Positions 25,835-34,238 of a DNA stretch of 64,000 nt are shown here, one piece after another. Each line of letters begins with the position of its first letter. Position 1 is the first letter of the stretch. The translations under genes and the position numbers were made by a program. The notes beneath the pieces were generated by a model that did no database searches, was not told the origin of the DNA, and saw nothing but the letters and a program-made list of their open reading frames with translations. Origin of the DNA: Pseudonocardia oroxyli (GTDB lineage Bacteria > Actinomycetota > Actinomycetes > Mycobacteriales > Pseudonocardiaceae); NCBI RefSeq assembly GCF_900102195.1, contig NZ_FNBE01000014.1, forward strand, positions 62,001 to 126,000, read 5' to 3'.

Positions 25835-26713
25835 TCAGCGGTACCGCTGCTCCAGCTCCCGCACCTCCGGCAGGCCCACCAGGTCGGTGAACTCGTCGAA
25901 GGCGGGCAGGCCGGGCAGGGCGGACGCCGGGGTGCCCTCCCGGCGCAGCGTCTCGAGCAGCGCGCGGATCCCCGCGGTGGCCGCGAGCAGGGTGCCGATC
26001 GGGTACAGCACCAGCGAGAAGCCGAGCTCCCCCGCGCGCTCCAGGCTGACCGGCGGGGTCTTGCCGCCCTCCGCCCAGTTCAGGACGAGCGGCGCGACGC
26101 CGCGCAGCCCGGTCGCCACCCGCTCGAGGTCCGCCTCCGAGGTGGGGGCCTCGACGAACAGCAGGTCGGCGCCCGCGTCGGCGAAGGCCAGCGCGCGCTC
26201 GACGGCGGCGTCGACGCCCTCGACCGCGACGGCGTCGGTCCGGGCGATGATCAGCATCTCGGAGCGCGCGTCGGTCGCGGCGCGGATCTTCCCCAGCATC
26301 TCCGGCAGCGGCACGATCTCCTTGCCCGCCATGTGCCCGCACTTCTTCGGTGCCACCTGGTCCTCGAGCTGGATCGCGGCCACGCCCGCCTGCTCGTAGG
26401 TCTGGACGGTGCGGATCACGTTGAGCGCGTTGCCGTAGCCGGTGTCCGCGTCGGCGATCACCGGCACGTCGACGGCGGCGACGATGCGGCGGGCGTTGTC
26501 CGCCATCTCGGTCCCGGTCAGCAGGCCGACGTCCGGGCGCCCGGTCAGCCCGGCCGTCGTGCCGAACCCGGTCATGTAGACGACGTCGAACCCGGCCTGC
26601 TCGACGAGCCGGGCGGACAACGCGTCGTAGGCGCCCGGCGCGACCAGCGGCGCGGGCCCGGCGAGCAGGTCCCGGAGGGGGCGACGGTCACGGGAGGACA
26701 ACAGATCGGCCAC
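25835..26713 (-). CDS. Isocitrate lyase/PEP mutase-superfamily enzyme (oxaloacetate decarboxylase or methylisocitrate lyase-like)
   Basis: A 292-residue TIM-barrel enzyme. It carries the superfamily's metal motif DADTGYGN (near residue 88) and the catalytic-loop motif EDQVAPKKCGHMAGKEIV (near 117-134), with the KKCGH signature of isocitrate lyase-type C-C bond lyases. Members cleave or decarboxylate 2-hydroxy- or 2-oxo-carboxylates; 2-methylisocitrate lyase, oxaloacetate decarboxylase and carboxyvinyl-phosphonate mutase are all possible. GTG 26713 follows a TACCCT -10 box by 6 bases, suggesting a leaderless mRNA. It is divergent from the split-barrel gene. Confidence 0.8.
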   Translation of the reverse strand: MADLLSSRDRRPLRDLLAGPAPLVAPGAYDALSARLVEQAGFDVVYMTGFGTTAGLTGRPDVGLLTGTEMADNARRIVAAVDVPVIADADTGYGNALNVIRTVQTYEQAGVAAIQLEDQVAPKKCGHMAGKEIVPLPEMLGKIRAATDARSEMLIIARTDAVAVEGVDAAVERALAFADAGADLLFVEAPTSEADLERVATGLRGVAPLVLNWAEGGKTPPVSLERAGELGFSLVLYPIGTLLAATAGIRALLETLRREGTPASALPGLPAFDEFTDLVGLPEVRELEQRYR

Positions 26714-26742
26714 GGCCCGAGGGTACGAGGAGACTGCCCCCC

Positions 26743-27174
26743 ATGAGCGTCGATCTCGAGCCCGTCCGCCGCATCGTCACCCAGGAGCACGGCCTGTGCT
26801 CGGTCACCGTGGTCCGGGCGGACGGCACCCCGCACTCCTCGCTGGTCAACGCCGGCGTCCTCGACCACCCGCGGACCGGGGCACCGGTCGTCGCGTACGT
26901 GACCTACGGCCCGGTGAAGCTGCGCAACCTGCGCGCCCGACCCGCGACCTCGGTGCTGTGGCGCTCGGGGTGGCGCTGGGCCGCCGTCGACGGCACGAGC
27001 GAGCTGATCGGCCCCGGAGACGTCGACGCCGAGGAGCTGCGGCTGCTCCTGCGCGCGGTGTTCACCGCGGCGGGCGGCACGCACGACGACTGGGACACCT
27101 ACGACCGTGTGATGCGTGAGGAGGGTCGCGTCGCGGTCCTCGTCGCTCCGACCAGGGTGTACGGCAACGGGTGA
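26743..27174 (+). CDS. Pyridoxamine-5'-phosphate-oxidase-like (F420/FMN) split-barrel protein
   Basis: A 143-residue protein with the PPOX/FDOR-B layout: QEHGLCSVTVVRADGTPHSSLVNAGVL, VVAYVTYGPVKLRNLRARPATSVLWRSG and WAAVDGTSELIGPGD. In actinobacteria such proteins usually bind F420 or FMN and reduce small molecules, or act as flavin chaperones. The substrate cannot be told. ATG 26743 lies after a short G/C-rich leader shared with the divergent lyase-like gene. Confidence 0.8.
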   Translation: MSVDLEPVRRIVTQEHGLCSVTVVRADGTPHSSLVNAGVLDHPRTGAPVVAYVTYGPVKLRNLRARPATSVLWRSGWRWAAVDGTSELIGPGDVDAEELRLLLRAVFTAAGGTHDDWDTYDRVMREEGRVAVLVAPTRVYGNG

Positions 27175-27271
27175 CGCTTCCCACGCCCGCCGCGGGAACC
27201 CTCGGCTCGACCGATGCCTCACGCAACAGTTAGCCTGAGTCAAATAGTTTCGCCGCGCAACTGGAGGCTGG

Positions 27272-29809
27272 GTGTCCGTCGAACAGACCACCGCGCCGGG
27301 TCCGGGCTACAAATGGATCGCGCTGTCCAACACGACGTTGGGCATGCTCATGGCCACGATCAACTCCTCGATCGTGCTCATCGCACTGCCGGACATCTTC
27401 CGCGGCATCGGCATCAACCCCCTCGAGACGTCCAACACCAGCTACCTGCTGTGGATGATCATGGGTTTCCTGGTCGTCACCGCGGTGCTGGTGGTCGGCT
27501 TCGGCCGCCTCGGCGACATGTTCGGCCGGGTCCGGATGTACAACCTCGGCTTCGCCGTCTTCACGGTCTCGTCGATCCTGCTCGCCGTCACCTGGCAACA
27601 GGGGGACGCCGCCGCGATCTGGCTGATCGGCTGGCGGATCGTGCAGGGCGTCGGCGGCGCGTTCCTGATGGCCAACTCCAGCGCGATCCTCACCGACGCC
27701 TTCCCGGTCCACCAGCGCGGCATGGCCCTGGGGATCAACGGCGTCGCGGCCATCGCGGGCTCGTTCCTCGGCCTGGTCGTCGGCGGCCTGCTCGGGCCGG
27801 TCAACTGGCACCTGGTGTTCGTGGTGTCGGTGCCGTTCGGCCTGTTCGGGACGTTCTGGGCGTACTTCAAGCTGCACGACGACGGCCGCCGCACCCGCGC
27901 CAAGATGGACTGGTGGGGCAACATCACCTTCGCGGTGGGCCTCATCGCCCTGCTGGTCGGCATCACCTACGGGATCCAGCCCTACGGCGACAGCGTGATG
28001 GGCTGGGGCAGCCCGCTGGTGCTGAGCTGCATCATCGGCGGGATCGTCGTGCTGCTGGTCTTCGCGTTCATCGAGACCCGGGTGGCGACGCCGCTGTTCG
28101 AGCTCTCGCTGTTCCGCAACCGGCCCTTCACCCTCGGCAACATCGCGAACCTGCTGGCCTCGCTCGGCCGCGGCGGCCTGCAGTTCGTGCTGATCATCTG
28201 GCTGCAGGGCATCTGGCTGCCCCAGCACGGATACAGCTTCGAGCAGACGCCGCTGTGGGCCGGCATCTACATGCTGCCCCTGACCATCGGCTTCCTGGCG
28301 TCCGCGCCGCTGTCCGGCGTGCTCTCGGACCGCTGGGGCGCCAAGTGGTTCACCACCGGCGGCATGCTGATCACGGCCGTCAGCTTCGTGCTGCTCGAGA
28401 TCCTCCCGGTGAACTTCGGCTACTGGGGCTTCGCGGCGATCCTGCTGGTCAACGGCATCGGCATGGGCCTGTTCGCCTCGCCCAACCGGGCCGAGATCAT
28501 GAACGCGCTGCCCGCCGGGAGCCGCGGGGCCGGCGCGGGCATGACGGCGACGTTCCAGAACTCCGCGATGGTCCTGTCCATCGGCTTCTTCTTCAGCCTG
28601 ATGATCGCCGGGCTGTCCACGAACCTGCCGTCGGTCATGCAGTCCGGCCTGCTGCAGAACGGGGTGCCCGCGGCGGACGCCGCCCGGATCGCCGACCTGC
28701 CGCCCGTGGGCGTGCTGTTCGCGGCGTTCCTCGGCTACAACCCGATCCGGGAGCTGCTCGGGCCGGTGCTGAACCAGCTGCCCGCGAACCAGGCGGACTT
28801 CCTGACCGGCCGCAGCTTCTTCCCGAACCTGATCTCCGGCCCGTTCTCCGAAGGCCTGACGGCGGCGTTCTGGTTCGCCGTGGTGGTGTGCGTCGTCGCG
28901 GCGGTGGCGTCCCTGTTCACCGGACGGCGGGCCGTCGTGGCGGCCACCCCGGAGACGGTCGGGGCGGAGCTGGCCGCCGAGGGCGGGGAGCTGGTCGAGG
29001 TGTCCGCGTTCGAGAGCGCGTTCGAGGGCGCCTTCGACGGGTTCCCGGACGTCCCGGCCGCGGGCACCGTCTCCGGCGCCCTGCGCACCCCGCACGGCAC
29101 GGCGATCCCCGGCGGCGTCGTCACGGTCACCGCGCCGGACGGCCGCCAGGTCGGCCGCGCCGAGGTCGACGCGGCGGGCGGGTACTCCCTCGCCGGGCTG
29201 CCGTCGGGCGACTACACGGTGATCGCGACGGCCCCCGGGTTCCACCCCGAGGTCGCCGCCGTGCACCTCAACGGCCGCGGCACGGCACAGGACTTCGACC
29301 TGCGCGGCGACGGCGGCGTCCACGGCCGCGTCCGGGTGGGCGACCGCCCGGCGGCGGACGTCGCGGTGCTGGCCCTCGACCGGACCGGACGGCTCGTCGG
29401 TCGGGCGGTCACCGGACCCGACGGCCGCTTCCGGCTCGACGGCATCCCCCTCGGCCCGACGACGGTGACCGCCACGCTCGCGGGCCACGAGCCCGCCGCC
29501 GTCACCGTGACCGACGGGCAGCCCGCCGATCTCGTCCTGGCCGCGGGCGGGGCGCTCGCGGGGACGGTTCACGGCCCCGACGGCATGCACCTGCCGAACG
29601 CCCTGGTCACGGTGGTCGACGGCGCGGGTGAGGTCGTCGCGACCACGACCAGCGGCCCCGACGGCCGCTTCGCGGTCTCGCAGGTCGCCCCCGGCTCGTA
29701 CACGCTCACCACGAGCGTGCACCTGCCCGCGGTGGACCAGGTCGAGGTCGACGGCTCGGGCTGCGCCGTGGTCGAGCTGCGGCTCGGCGCCGTCGGTCCC
29801 GCCCGCTGA
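27272..29809 (+). CDS. DHA2-type MFS exporter with C-terminal carboxypeptidase-regulatory-like repeats
   Basis: An 845-residue fusion. Residues 15 to about 555 are a 14-helix drug/H+ antiporter of the DHA2 group (GRLGDMFGRVRMYNLG is motif A; WRIVQGVGGAFLMANSSAILTDAF carries motif B). Residues 590-845 hold three tandem units of about 80 residues, GTVSGALRTPHGTAIPGGVVTVTAPDG, GRVRVGDRPAADVAVLALDRTG and AGTVHGPDGMHLPNALVTVVDGAG, each continuing with a 'G.f.l.glp.G.YtvtatapG' strand pattern, as in carboxypeptidase-regulatory-like beta-sandwiches. Such tails are normally extracellular; with 14 helices this one should be cytosolic. GTG 27272 follows GGAGG. Its substrate is unknown. Confidence 0.9.
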   Translation: MSVEQTTAPGPGYKWIALSNTTLGMLMATINSSIVLIALPDIFRGIGINPLETSNTSYLLWMIMGFLVVTAVLVVGFGRLGDMFGRVRMYNLGFAVFTVSSILLAVTWQQGDAAAIWLIGWRIVQGVGGAFLMANSSAILTDAFPVHQRGMALGINGVAAIAGSFLGLVVGGLLGPVNWHLVFVVSVPFGLFGTFWAYFKLHDDGRRTRAKMDWWGNITFAVGLIALLVGITYGIQPYGDSVMGWGSPLVLSCIIGGIVVLLVFAFIETRVATPLFELSLFRNRPFTLGNIANLLASLGRGGLQFVLIIWLQGIWLPQHGYSFEQTPLWAGIYMLPLTIGFLASAPLSGVLSDRWGAKWFTTGGMLITAVSFVLLEILPVNFGYWGFAAILLVNGIGMGLFASPNRAEIMNALPAGSRGAGAGMTATFQNSAMVLSIGFFFSLMIAGLSTNLPSVMQSGLLQNGVPAADAARIADLPPVGVLFAAFLGYNPIRELLGPVLNQLPANQADFLTGRSFFPNLISGPFSEGLTAAFWFAVVVCVVAAVASLFTGRRAVVAATPETVGAELAAEGGELVEVSAFESAFEGAFDGFPDVPAAGTVSGALRTPHGTAIPGGVVTVTAPDGRQVGRAEVDAAGGYSLAGLPSGDYTVIATAPGFHPEVAAVHLNGRGTAQDFDLRGDGGVHGRVRVGDRPAADVAVLALDRTGRLVGRAVTGPDGRFRLDGIPLGPTTVTATLAGHEPAAVTVTDGQPADLVLAAGGALAGTVHGPDGMHLPNALVTVVDGAGEVVATTTSGPDGRFAVSQVAPGSYTLTTSVHLPAVDQVEVDGSGCAVVELRLGAVGPAR

Positions 29810-29811
29810 CT

Positions 29812-29851
29812 GTGAGCGGCGATAGTCGCCAGAGCGACTATCGCCGCTCAC
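29812..29851. terminator. Gene-end hairpin, family 1, copy 2
   Basis: A perfect 18-bp stem GTGAGCGGCGATAGTCGC (29812-29829) with loop CAGA, 2 bp past the exporter stop and before the convergent MocR gene. Compared with copy 1 it differs by changes that are compensated on the other arm. Confidence 0.85.
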
Positions 29852-29870
29852 GGGTCCTGAGCTGGAGGGA

Positions 29871-31184
29871 TCACGTCGCCGCGCGCACGAGGTCCGCGAC
29901 GACCGGGAGCGCCGCCGCCAGCTCGGCGCGCGTCGGGCCCGCGTAGCCGAGGACCACGCCGTGGCCCGGCCACACGTCCAGCTCGACGCCGCGCGCCGCG
30001 GCCGCCGCGCGGAGCCCGTCGGTCCGCGCCAGCGGGACGACGACGTGGGCGCCCGCCTGGTCGCCGCGCACCGGGGGCAGGGCCCCGACGACGAGGGCCC
30101 GCCGCTCGCCCAGCTCGCGGCGCAGCCTGCGCAGGTGCCGCGCGAGGTCGCCGGCCTCGGCGAAGGCCGCGAACACGCGTTGCCCGGCGACCCCGGGCCT
30201 GCTGCCGGTCCGTTCCCGGGCGGTGAGCAGCGCGGCCCGGACGGCCGGCGGGGCCACCAGCCAGCCCGCGCCCAGGGTCGGGGTGAGGATCTTGCTGACC
30301 GTGCCGAGATGCACGACGACGTCCGGGCCGAGCGCGGCGAGCAGCGGCAGCGGGGCGACGTCGTAGCGCAGCTCGCCGTCGTAGTCGTCCTCCAGCACGA
30401 GGAACCCCTCGGACCGGGCGCGCTCCACCAGCGCGATCCGTCGCTCCGCGGGCAGCCGGGCGCCGAGCGGGAACTGGTGCGCGGGCGTGCAGTAGACGGC
30501 CACGACGTCCGGCGGGATGTCGGACACCCGCAGGCCGTGCTCGTCCACCGGCACCGGCACGGTCTCCAGCCCCGCCGCCCGCAGCGCGTCGACCGCCCGC
30601 CGGTACCCCGGGTCCTCGACCGCCACCCGCCCGCGGGGCAGCACCCGGGCCACCTCGGCGAGCGCGCCGGTGCTGCCCCCGGTCGCGACCACGGCGCCCG
30701 GCTCGGCGGGGACCAGGCCCCGGTGGCGCAGCAGGTGCTCGGCCACCGCGGTCCGGAAGGCGGGCACCCCGGCGTAGACCGGCAGCAGGTCGGGCTCCGG
30801 TTCCGCCCCCGCGCGCCAGGCCCGCCGCCAGGCCGACCGGTCGATCGCCTGGGTGCACGGCACGCCCGGCCGCAGGTCGATCCCGCCGGGCTCGGCGGCC
30901 GGGCGGGCGGGCTCGGCGACCCGGGCCGGGGACAGGGCGGGCGGCACGGCCCGCACGAAGGTCCCCGCGCCCACCCGGCCCTGCACCCAGCCCTCCGCGA
31001 GCAGCTGGTCGTAGGCCGCGGCGGTGACCGTCCGGCTCACACCCAGGACCCCGGCCAGTGCCCGGGTCGACGGCAGCCGGTCCCCCACCCGCAGCGCACC
31101 GCCGACCGCCGCCGCGCGCAGCCCGTCCGCCAGCTGCCCGGCCAACGGCCGGGTGCGGTCCAGGGGCAACGGGGGCAGCTCCAC
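29871..31184 (-). CDS. MocR/PdxR-type GntR regulator with aminotransferase domain
   Basis: A 437-residue regulator. The N-terminal winged helix reads LRVGDRLPSTRALAGVLGVSRTVTAAAYDQLLAEGW (about 35-70). The rest is a fold-type-I aminotransferase-like domain with the PLP-binding Lys in HLGTVSKILTPTLGAGWL. MocR proteins sense PLP, GABA or related amino compounds and act on a divergent neighbour. Here that is a split-barrel PPOX-family gene starting 70 bp away, and two direct repeats lie between. GTG 31184 gives the standard short arm before the helix-turn-helix; a longer frame upstream lies over the divergent gene. Confidence 0.88.
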   Translation of the reverse strand: MELPPLPLDRTRPLAGQLADGLRAAAVGGALRVGDRLPSTRALAGVLGVSRTVTAAAYDQLLAEGWVQGRVGAGTFVRAVPPALSPARVAEPARPAAEPGGIDLRPGVPCTQAIDRSAWRRAWRAGAEPEPDLLPVYAGVPAFRTAVAEHLLRHRGLVPAEPGAVVATGGSTGALAEVARVLPRGRVAVEDPGYRRAVDALRAAGLETVPVPVDEHGLRVSDIPPDVVAVYCTPAHQFPLGARLPAERRIALVERARSEGFLVLEDDYDGELRYDVAPLPLLAALGPDVVVHLGTVSKILTPTLGAGWLVAPPAVRAALLTARERTGSRPGVAGQRVFAAFAEAGDLARHLRRLRRELGERRALVVGALPPVRGDQAGAHVVVPLARTDGLRAAAAARGVELDVWPGHGVVLGYAGPTRAELAAALPVVADLVRAAT

Positions 31185-31185
31185 G

Positions 31186-31221
31186 AATGGCCTTCCGAGA
31201 TCTCGTCGAAATGGCCGTTCC
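31186..31221. promoter_or_regulatory. Direct repeats in the MocR divergent region
   Basis: AATGGCCTTCC (from 31186) and AATGGCCGTTCC (from 31210) are direct repeats 24 bp apart, starting right next to the MocR start codon. MocR regulators commonly bind tandem direct repeats, so this is the likely operator. Confidence 0.5.
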
Positions 31222-31253
31222 AGGATGCCACCCGTGGGTCCGACACTCGACCC

Positions 31254-31883
31254 GTGACGCTCTCGACCACACCCCGCACCACGCTCGGCAGGCTCCGGGA
31301 GCGGGGCGCGACCGACCGCACCGCCCTCCACGACGTCCTCGACGCCGGCCTGGTCTGCCACGTCGGCCTGGTCCGCGACGGCGCCCCCGTGGTGCTGCCC
31401 ACCGGCTACGGCCGCATCGGCGACACCCTGTACCTCCACGGCTCCACCGGGGCGCGCTGGCTGCGCGCGGGACCGGTCTGCGTGACCGTGACCCACCTCG
31501 ACGGGCTCGTCTACGCCCGCTCGGTCTTCCACTTCTCGATGAACTACCGCTCCGCGGTCGTCTTCGCCGAGGCCCGCACCGTCGCCGACGAGCAGGAGCG
31601 GTGGGCGGCCCTCGAGGCGATCGTCGAGCACCTCGCCCCCGGCTCCTGGGGCTACGCCCGGGTGCCGAACAGGCGCGAGCTGGCCGCCACCGTCGTGCTC
31701 GCCGTGGATCTCACCGAGGCCAGCGTGAAGGTCCGCACCGGCCCGCCCGGAGACGACCCCGAGGACGTCACAGACGCGGTGTGGGCCGGCGTCGTCCCGC
31801 TGACCGGCGGCTACGGCACCCCACAACCCGACGCGCACGTCCCCGCCGGCACCGAACCCCCACCCCACGTCCGCACGCGCTGA
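31254..31883 (+). CDS. Pyridoxamine-5'-phosphate-oxidase-family (NimA-like) flavoprotein
   Basis: A 209-residue split-barrel protein: DRTALHDVLDAGLVCHVGLVRDGAPVVLPTGYGRIGDTLYLHGSTGARWLR, then VYARSVFHFSMNYRSAVVFAEARTV. This is the FMN-binding group related to 5-nitroimidazole reductase NimA. It lies opposite a MocR regulator, a common arrangement that suggests control by PLP or an amino compound. GTG 31254 was chosen because it begins the conserved region directly after the operator. Confidence 0.82.
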   Translation: MTLSTTPRTTLGRLRERGATDRTALHDVLDAGLVCHVGLVRDGAPVVLPTGYGRIGDTLYLHGSTGARWLRAGPVCVTVTHLDGLVYARSVFHFSMNYRSAVVFAEARTVADEQERWAALEAIVEHLAPGSWGYARVPNRRELAATVVLAVDLTEASVKVRTGPPGDDPEDVTDAVWAGVVPLTGGYGTPQPDAHVPAGTEPPPHVRTR

Positions 31884-31890
31884 CGCGCCC

Positions 31891-31930
31891 GTGCGCGGTA
31901 AGTGGTGCCAGAGCACCACTCACCACTCAC
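31891..31930. repeat. Gene-end hairpin, family 1, degenerate copy
   Basis: 18-nt arms (31891-31908 and 31913-31930) around the CAGA loop pair at 15 of 18 positions. It follows the NimA-like gene by 7 bp and precedes MITE-like element 3. Confidence 0.65.
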
Positions 31931-31947
31931 GACCCCGGGGCGGGGCC

Positions 31948-32098
31948 AGGCCGTGTCCCGTGGATCACCGGCGCCCACGCCGCCCTCGGCGGTGTGGCCG
32001 GACCACCCGAATACGCACGGTACGAGGGCGGCCCGGCGCCTCACCGAGAGCGGCGTGGATCACCGGGCCCGGTGGCGGTGATCCACGGGACACGGCCT
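31948..32098. mobile_element. MITE-like element 3
   Basis: 151 bp with perfect 23-bp terminal inverted repeats (AGGCCGTGTCCCGTGGATCA... at 31948; complement ending at 32098). The interior is about 80% like element 2 in the same orientation (CGGCGCCCACGCCGCC, GACCACCCGAATACGC, GAGGGCGGCCCGG, GTGGATCACCGGGCCCGG). The right end runs into TAACGT, 8 bases before the next gene's GTG. Confidence 0.85.
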
Positions 32099-32111
32099 AA
32101 CGTCGCGCGGC

Positions 32112-34238
32112 GTGAGCACGTCCTCCCCACCCGCCGAGCGGCTCGACCTCGTCGAGGAGCTGCACGGCCACCCCGTCGCCGACCCGTACCGGTGGCTGGA
32201 GGACCCCGAGGACCCGCGCACGAAGGCCTGGTCGGCCGCCCAGGACGAGCTGGCGCGCACCGCCCTGGACGCCCTGCCCGGGCGCGCCGCCCTCGCCGAC
32301 CGGCTGCGCGGCTACCTGTCCGCCGGGTCGGTCTCCGTGCCGCTGTGGCGCGCGGGCCGGGCCTTCTTCAGCCGCCGTGCCCCCGGCCAGGACTTCGCCG
32401 TGGTGTACGTCCGGGAGGCCGACGGCTCCGAGCGCCCGCTGCTGGACCCCATCGCCTGGGACGCAGGCGGCCGCACCACGCTGGACACCTGGGTGCCGGA
32501 CCTGGAGGGCGCGAAGGTCGCCTACCAGGTCAGCCACGGCGGGGACGAGCAGTCGGTGCTCTTCGTGCTGGACGTCGCGAGCGGCGAGATCGTCGAGGGC
32601 CCCATCGACCGGTGCCGGTACTCGTCGGTCGCGTGGCTGCCCGGCGGGGAGGAGTTCTTCTACGTCCGCAAGGTCGCCCCGGGCGAGATGCCCCCGGGCG
32701 AGGAGGACTTCCACCGCCGCGTCTGGCGTCACCGGGTCGGCTCCGCCGAGGACGTGCTGGTGGAGGCCCCGGGGCTCTACACGGACCACACCTACTACGG
32801 CGTGCGCGTCTCGCGAGACGGGCGCTGGCTCGTCGTGTCGGCGAACGTCGGCACCGCGCGCCGCGACTCCGTCTGGGTCGGCGAGGTCGGCGGCCCGCTC
32901 GTCCCCGTCCTCACCCAGGCCGACGACGTCCAGGCCACCTGCTGGGTCGAACGCGACGCCAGGCTCTACGTCCACACCACCGACGGCGCCCCGCGCGGGC
33001 GGCTGGCCGTGGCGGACCCGGCGGCGCCGCAACGGGAGCACTGGCGCGAGCTCGTCCCCGAGGATCCCGGCTCGGTCCTGCAGGGCGTCCGGTACCTCGA
33101 ACCCGGCACCCTCGTGCTGGCCCGTTCCCGCCACGCCGTCGCCGAGCTGACCCTGCACGCGCTCGACGGCACGCCCACCGGAGAGATCCCGTTGCCCGGC
33201 ACCGGGTCCCTCACCGGGCTGACCGTCGCGGACCGGGACACCCCGCAGGAGGGCGGGAAGGTCTGGATCGGCTGGACCGACCTCGTCACGCCCCCGCAGG
33301 TGCACCGCTACGAGCGGGGACGGACCGTGCTGGAGTCCACCGCGCCCGGCCAGGTCGAGCTCCCCGCGGTGCGCTCGGAGCTGCGCGAGTTCACCTCGGC
33401 GGACGGCACGACCGTACGGATGTTCACGGTCACCCCGGACTCCGACGGGCCCTTCCCCACCCTGGTGACCGGGTACGGCGGCTTCGCGCTCGCCCGCGAG
33501 CCCGCCTACACGTCGTCCGCCCTGGCCTGGGTCGCCGCGGGCGGCGCCTACGTGCTGGTCGGGCTGCGCGGCGGCAGCGAGGAGGGCGAGGCCTGGCACC
33601 TGGCGGGCAACCGGGCGCACAAGCAGAACGTGTTCGACGACCTCCACGCCGCCTGCACGACCCTGCTCGCCGACGGCACGGCCTCGCGCATCGCCATCCA
33701 GGGCGGGTCGAACGGCGGGCTGCTGGTCGGCGCGGCGCTCACCCAGCGCCCGGAGCTCTACGCCGCCGTCGCGTGCTCGGCGCCGCTGCTGGACATGGTC
33801 CGGTACGAGCGGTTCTCGCTGGGCCGCACCTGGAACGACGAGTACGGCACGGCCGACGACCCCGTCGAGTTCGGCTGGCTGCTCGGCTACTCGCCCTACC
33901 ACCACGTGCACGAGGGGACCGCCTACCCGCCGACCCTCTTCACGGTCTTCGACTCCGACACCCGGGTCGACCCGCTGCACGCGCGCAAGATGTGTGCGGC
34001 GCTGCAGCACGCCACCACGGGCGGGCCCGTCCTGCTGCGTCGGGAGTCCGACGTCGGGCACGGGGCCCGCTCGATCTCGCGCACCGTCGCGCTGTCCGTG
34101 GACACCCTGGCCTTCCTGGCCCACCACACCGGACTGGAGCTGACCATGAGCGAGCGTGCGAGCGAATCATCGGCACAGCGTCTGCGCGCTCAGCCGAATC
34201 CCCCTGGGCCGGCCGAGCGAAGCGAGGACGAGCAGTGA
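32112..34238 (+). CDS. S9-family prolyl oligopeptidase
   Basis: A 708-residue serine peptidase with an N-terminal beta-propeller (ADPYRWLEDPEDPRTKAW near residue 22) and a C-terminal alpha/beta-hydrolase domain. The catalytic Ser is in IQGGSNGGLLVG (near 535), Asp in FDSDTRVDPLHARKM, His in DVGHGAR. There is no signal peptide, so it is a cytosolic peptidase for proline-containing peptides. GTG 32112 lies 8 bases after TAACGT, half of which is mobile-element sequence. The last 30 residues (MSERASESSAQRLRAQ...) are not peptidase sequence but a repeated mini-ORF element read in frame. Confidence 0.9.
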   Translation: MSTSSPPAERLDLVEELHGHPVADPYRWLEDPEDPRTKAWSAAQDELARTALDALPGRAALADRLRGYLSAGSVSVPLWRAGRAFFSRRAPGQDFAVVYVREADGSERPLLDPIAWDAGGRTTLDTWVPDLEGAKVAYQVSHGGDEQSVLFVLDVASGEIVEGPIDRCRYSSVAWLPGGEEFFYVRKVAPGEMPPGEEDFHRRVWRHRVGSAEDVLVEAPGLYTDHTYYGVRVSRDGRWLVVSANVGTARRDSVWVGEVGGPLVPVLTQADDVQATCWVERDARLYVHTTDGAPRGRLAVADPAAPQREHWRELVPEDPGSVLQGVRYLEPGTLVLARSRHAVAELTLHALDGTPTGEIPLPGTGSLTGLTVADRDTPQEGGKVWIGWTDLVTPPQVHRYERGRTVLESTAPGQVELPAVRSELREFTSADGTTVRMFTVTPDSDGPFPTLVTGYGGFALAREPAYTSSALAWVAAGGAYVLVGLRGGSEEGEAWHLAGNRAHKQNVFDDLHAACTTLLADGTASRIAIQGGSNGGLLVGAALTQRPELYAAVACSAPLLDMVRYERFSLGRTWNDEYGTADDPVEFGWLLGYSPYHHVHEGTAYPPTLFTVFDSDTRVDPLHARKMCAALQHATTGGPVLLRRESDVGHGARSISRTVALSVDTLAFLAHHTGLELTMSERASESSAQRLRAQPNPPGPAERSEDEQ
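34146..34238 (+). repeat. MSE-x-ASES mini-ORF element, copy 1
   Basis: ATGAGCGAGCGTGCGAGCGA at 34146 opens a 30-codon segment ending in a TGA that overlaps the GTG of the mscS-like gene. The first 42 bases match copy 2 (44947-44906, minus strand) at about 35 positions. Here it is in frame with the peptidase and forms its C-terminus, but its own ATG could also be used. Confidence 0.7.

Noticed and set aside
29871..31919. 682-residue version of the MocR protein
   Set aside because: The extra N-terminus lies over the divergent flavoprotein gene and the operator; GTG 31184 gives the normal family length.
31058..34234. Upstream extension of the mscS-like frame through the peptidase region
   Set aside because: Shadow sequence; the channel homology begins just after GTG 34235, which overlaps the preceding stop.
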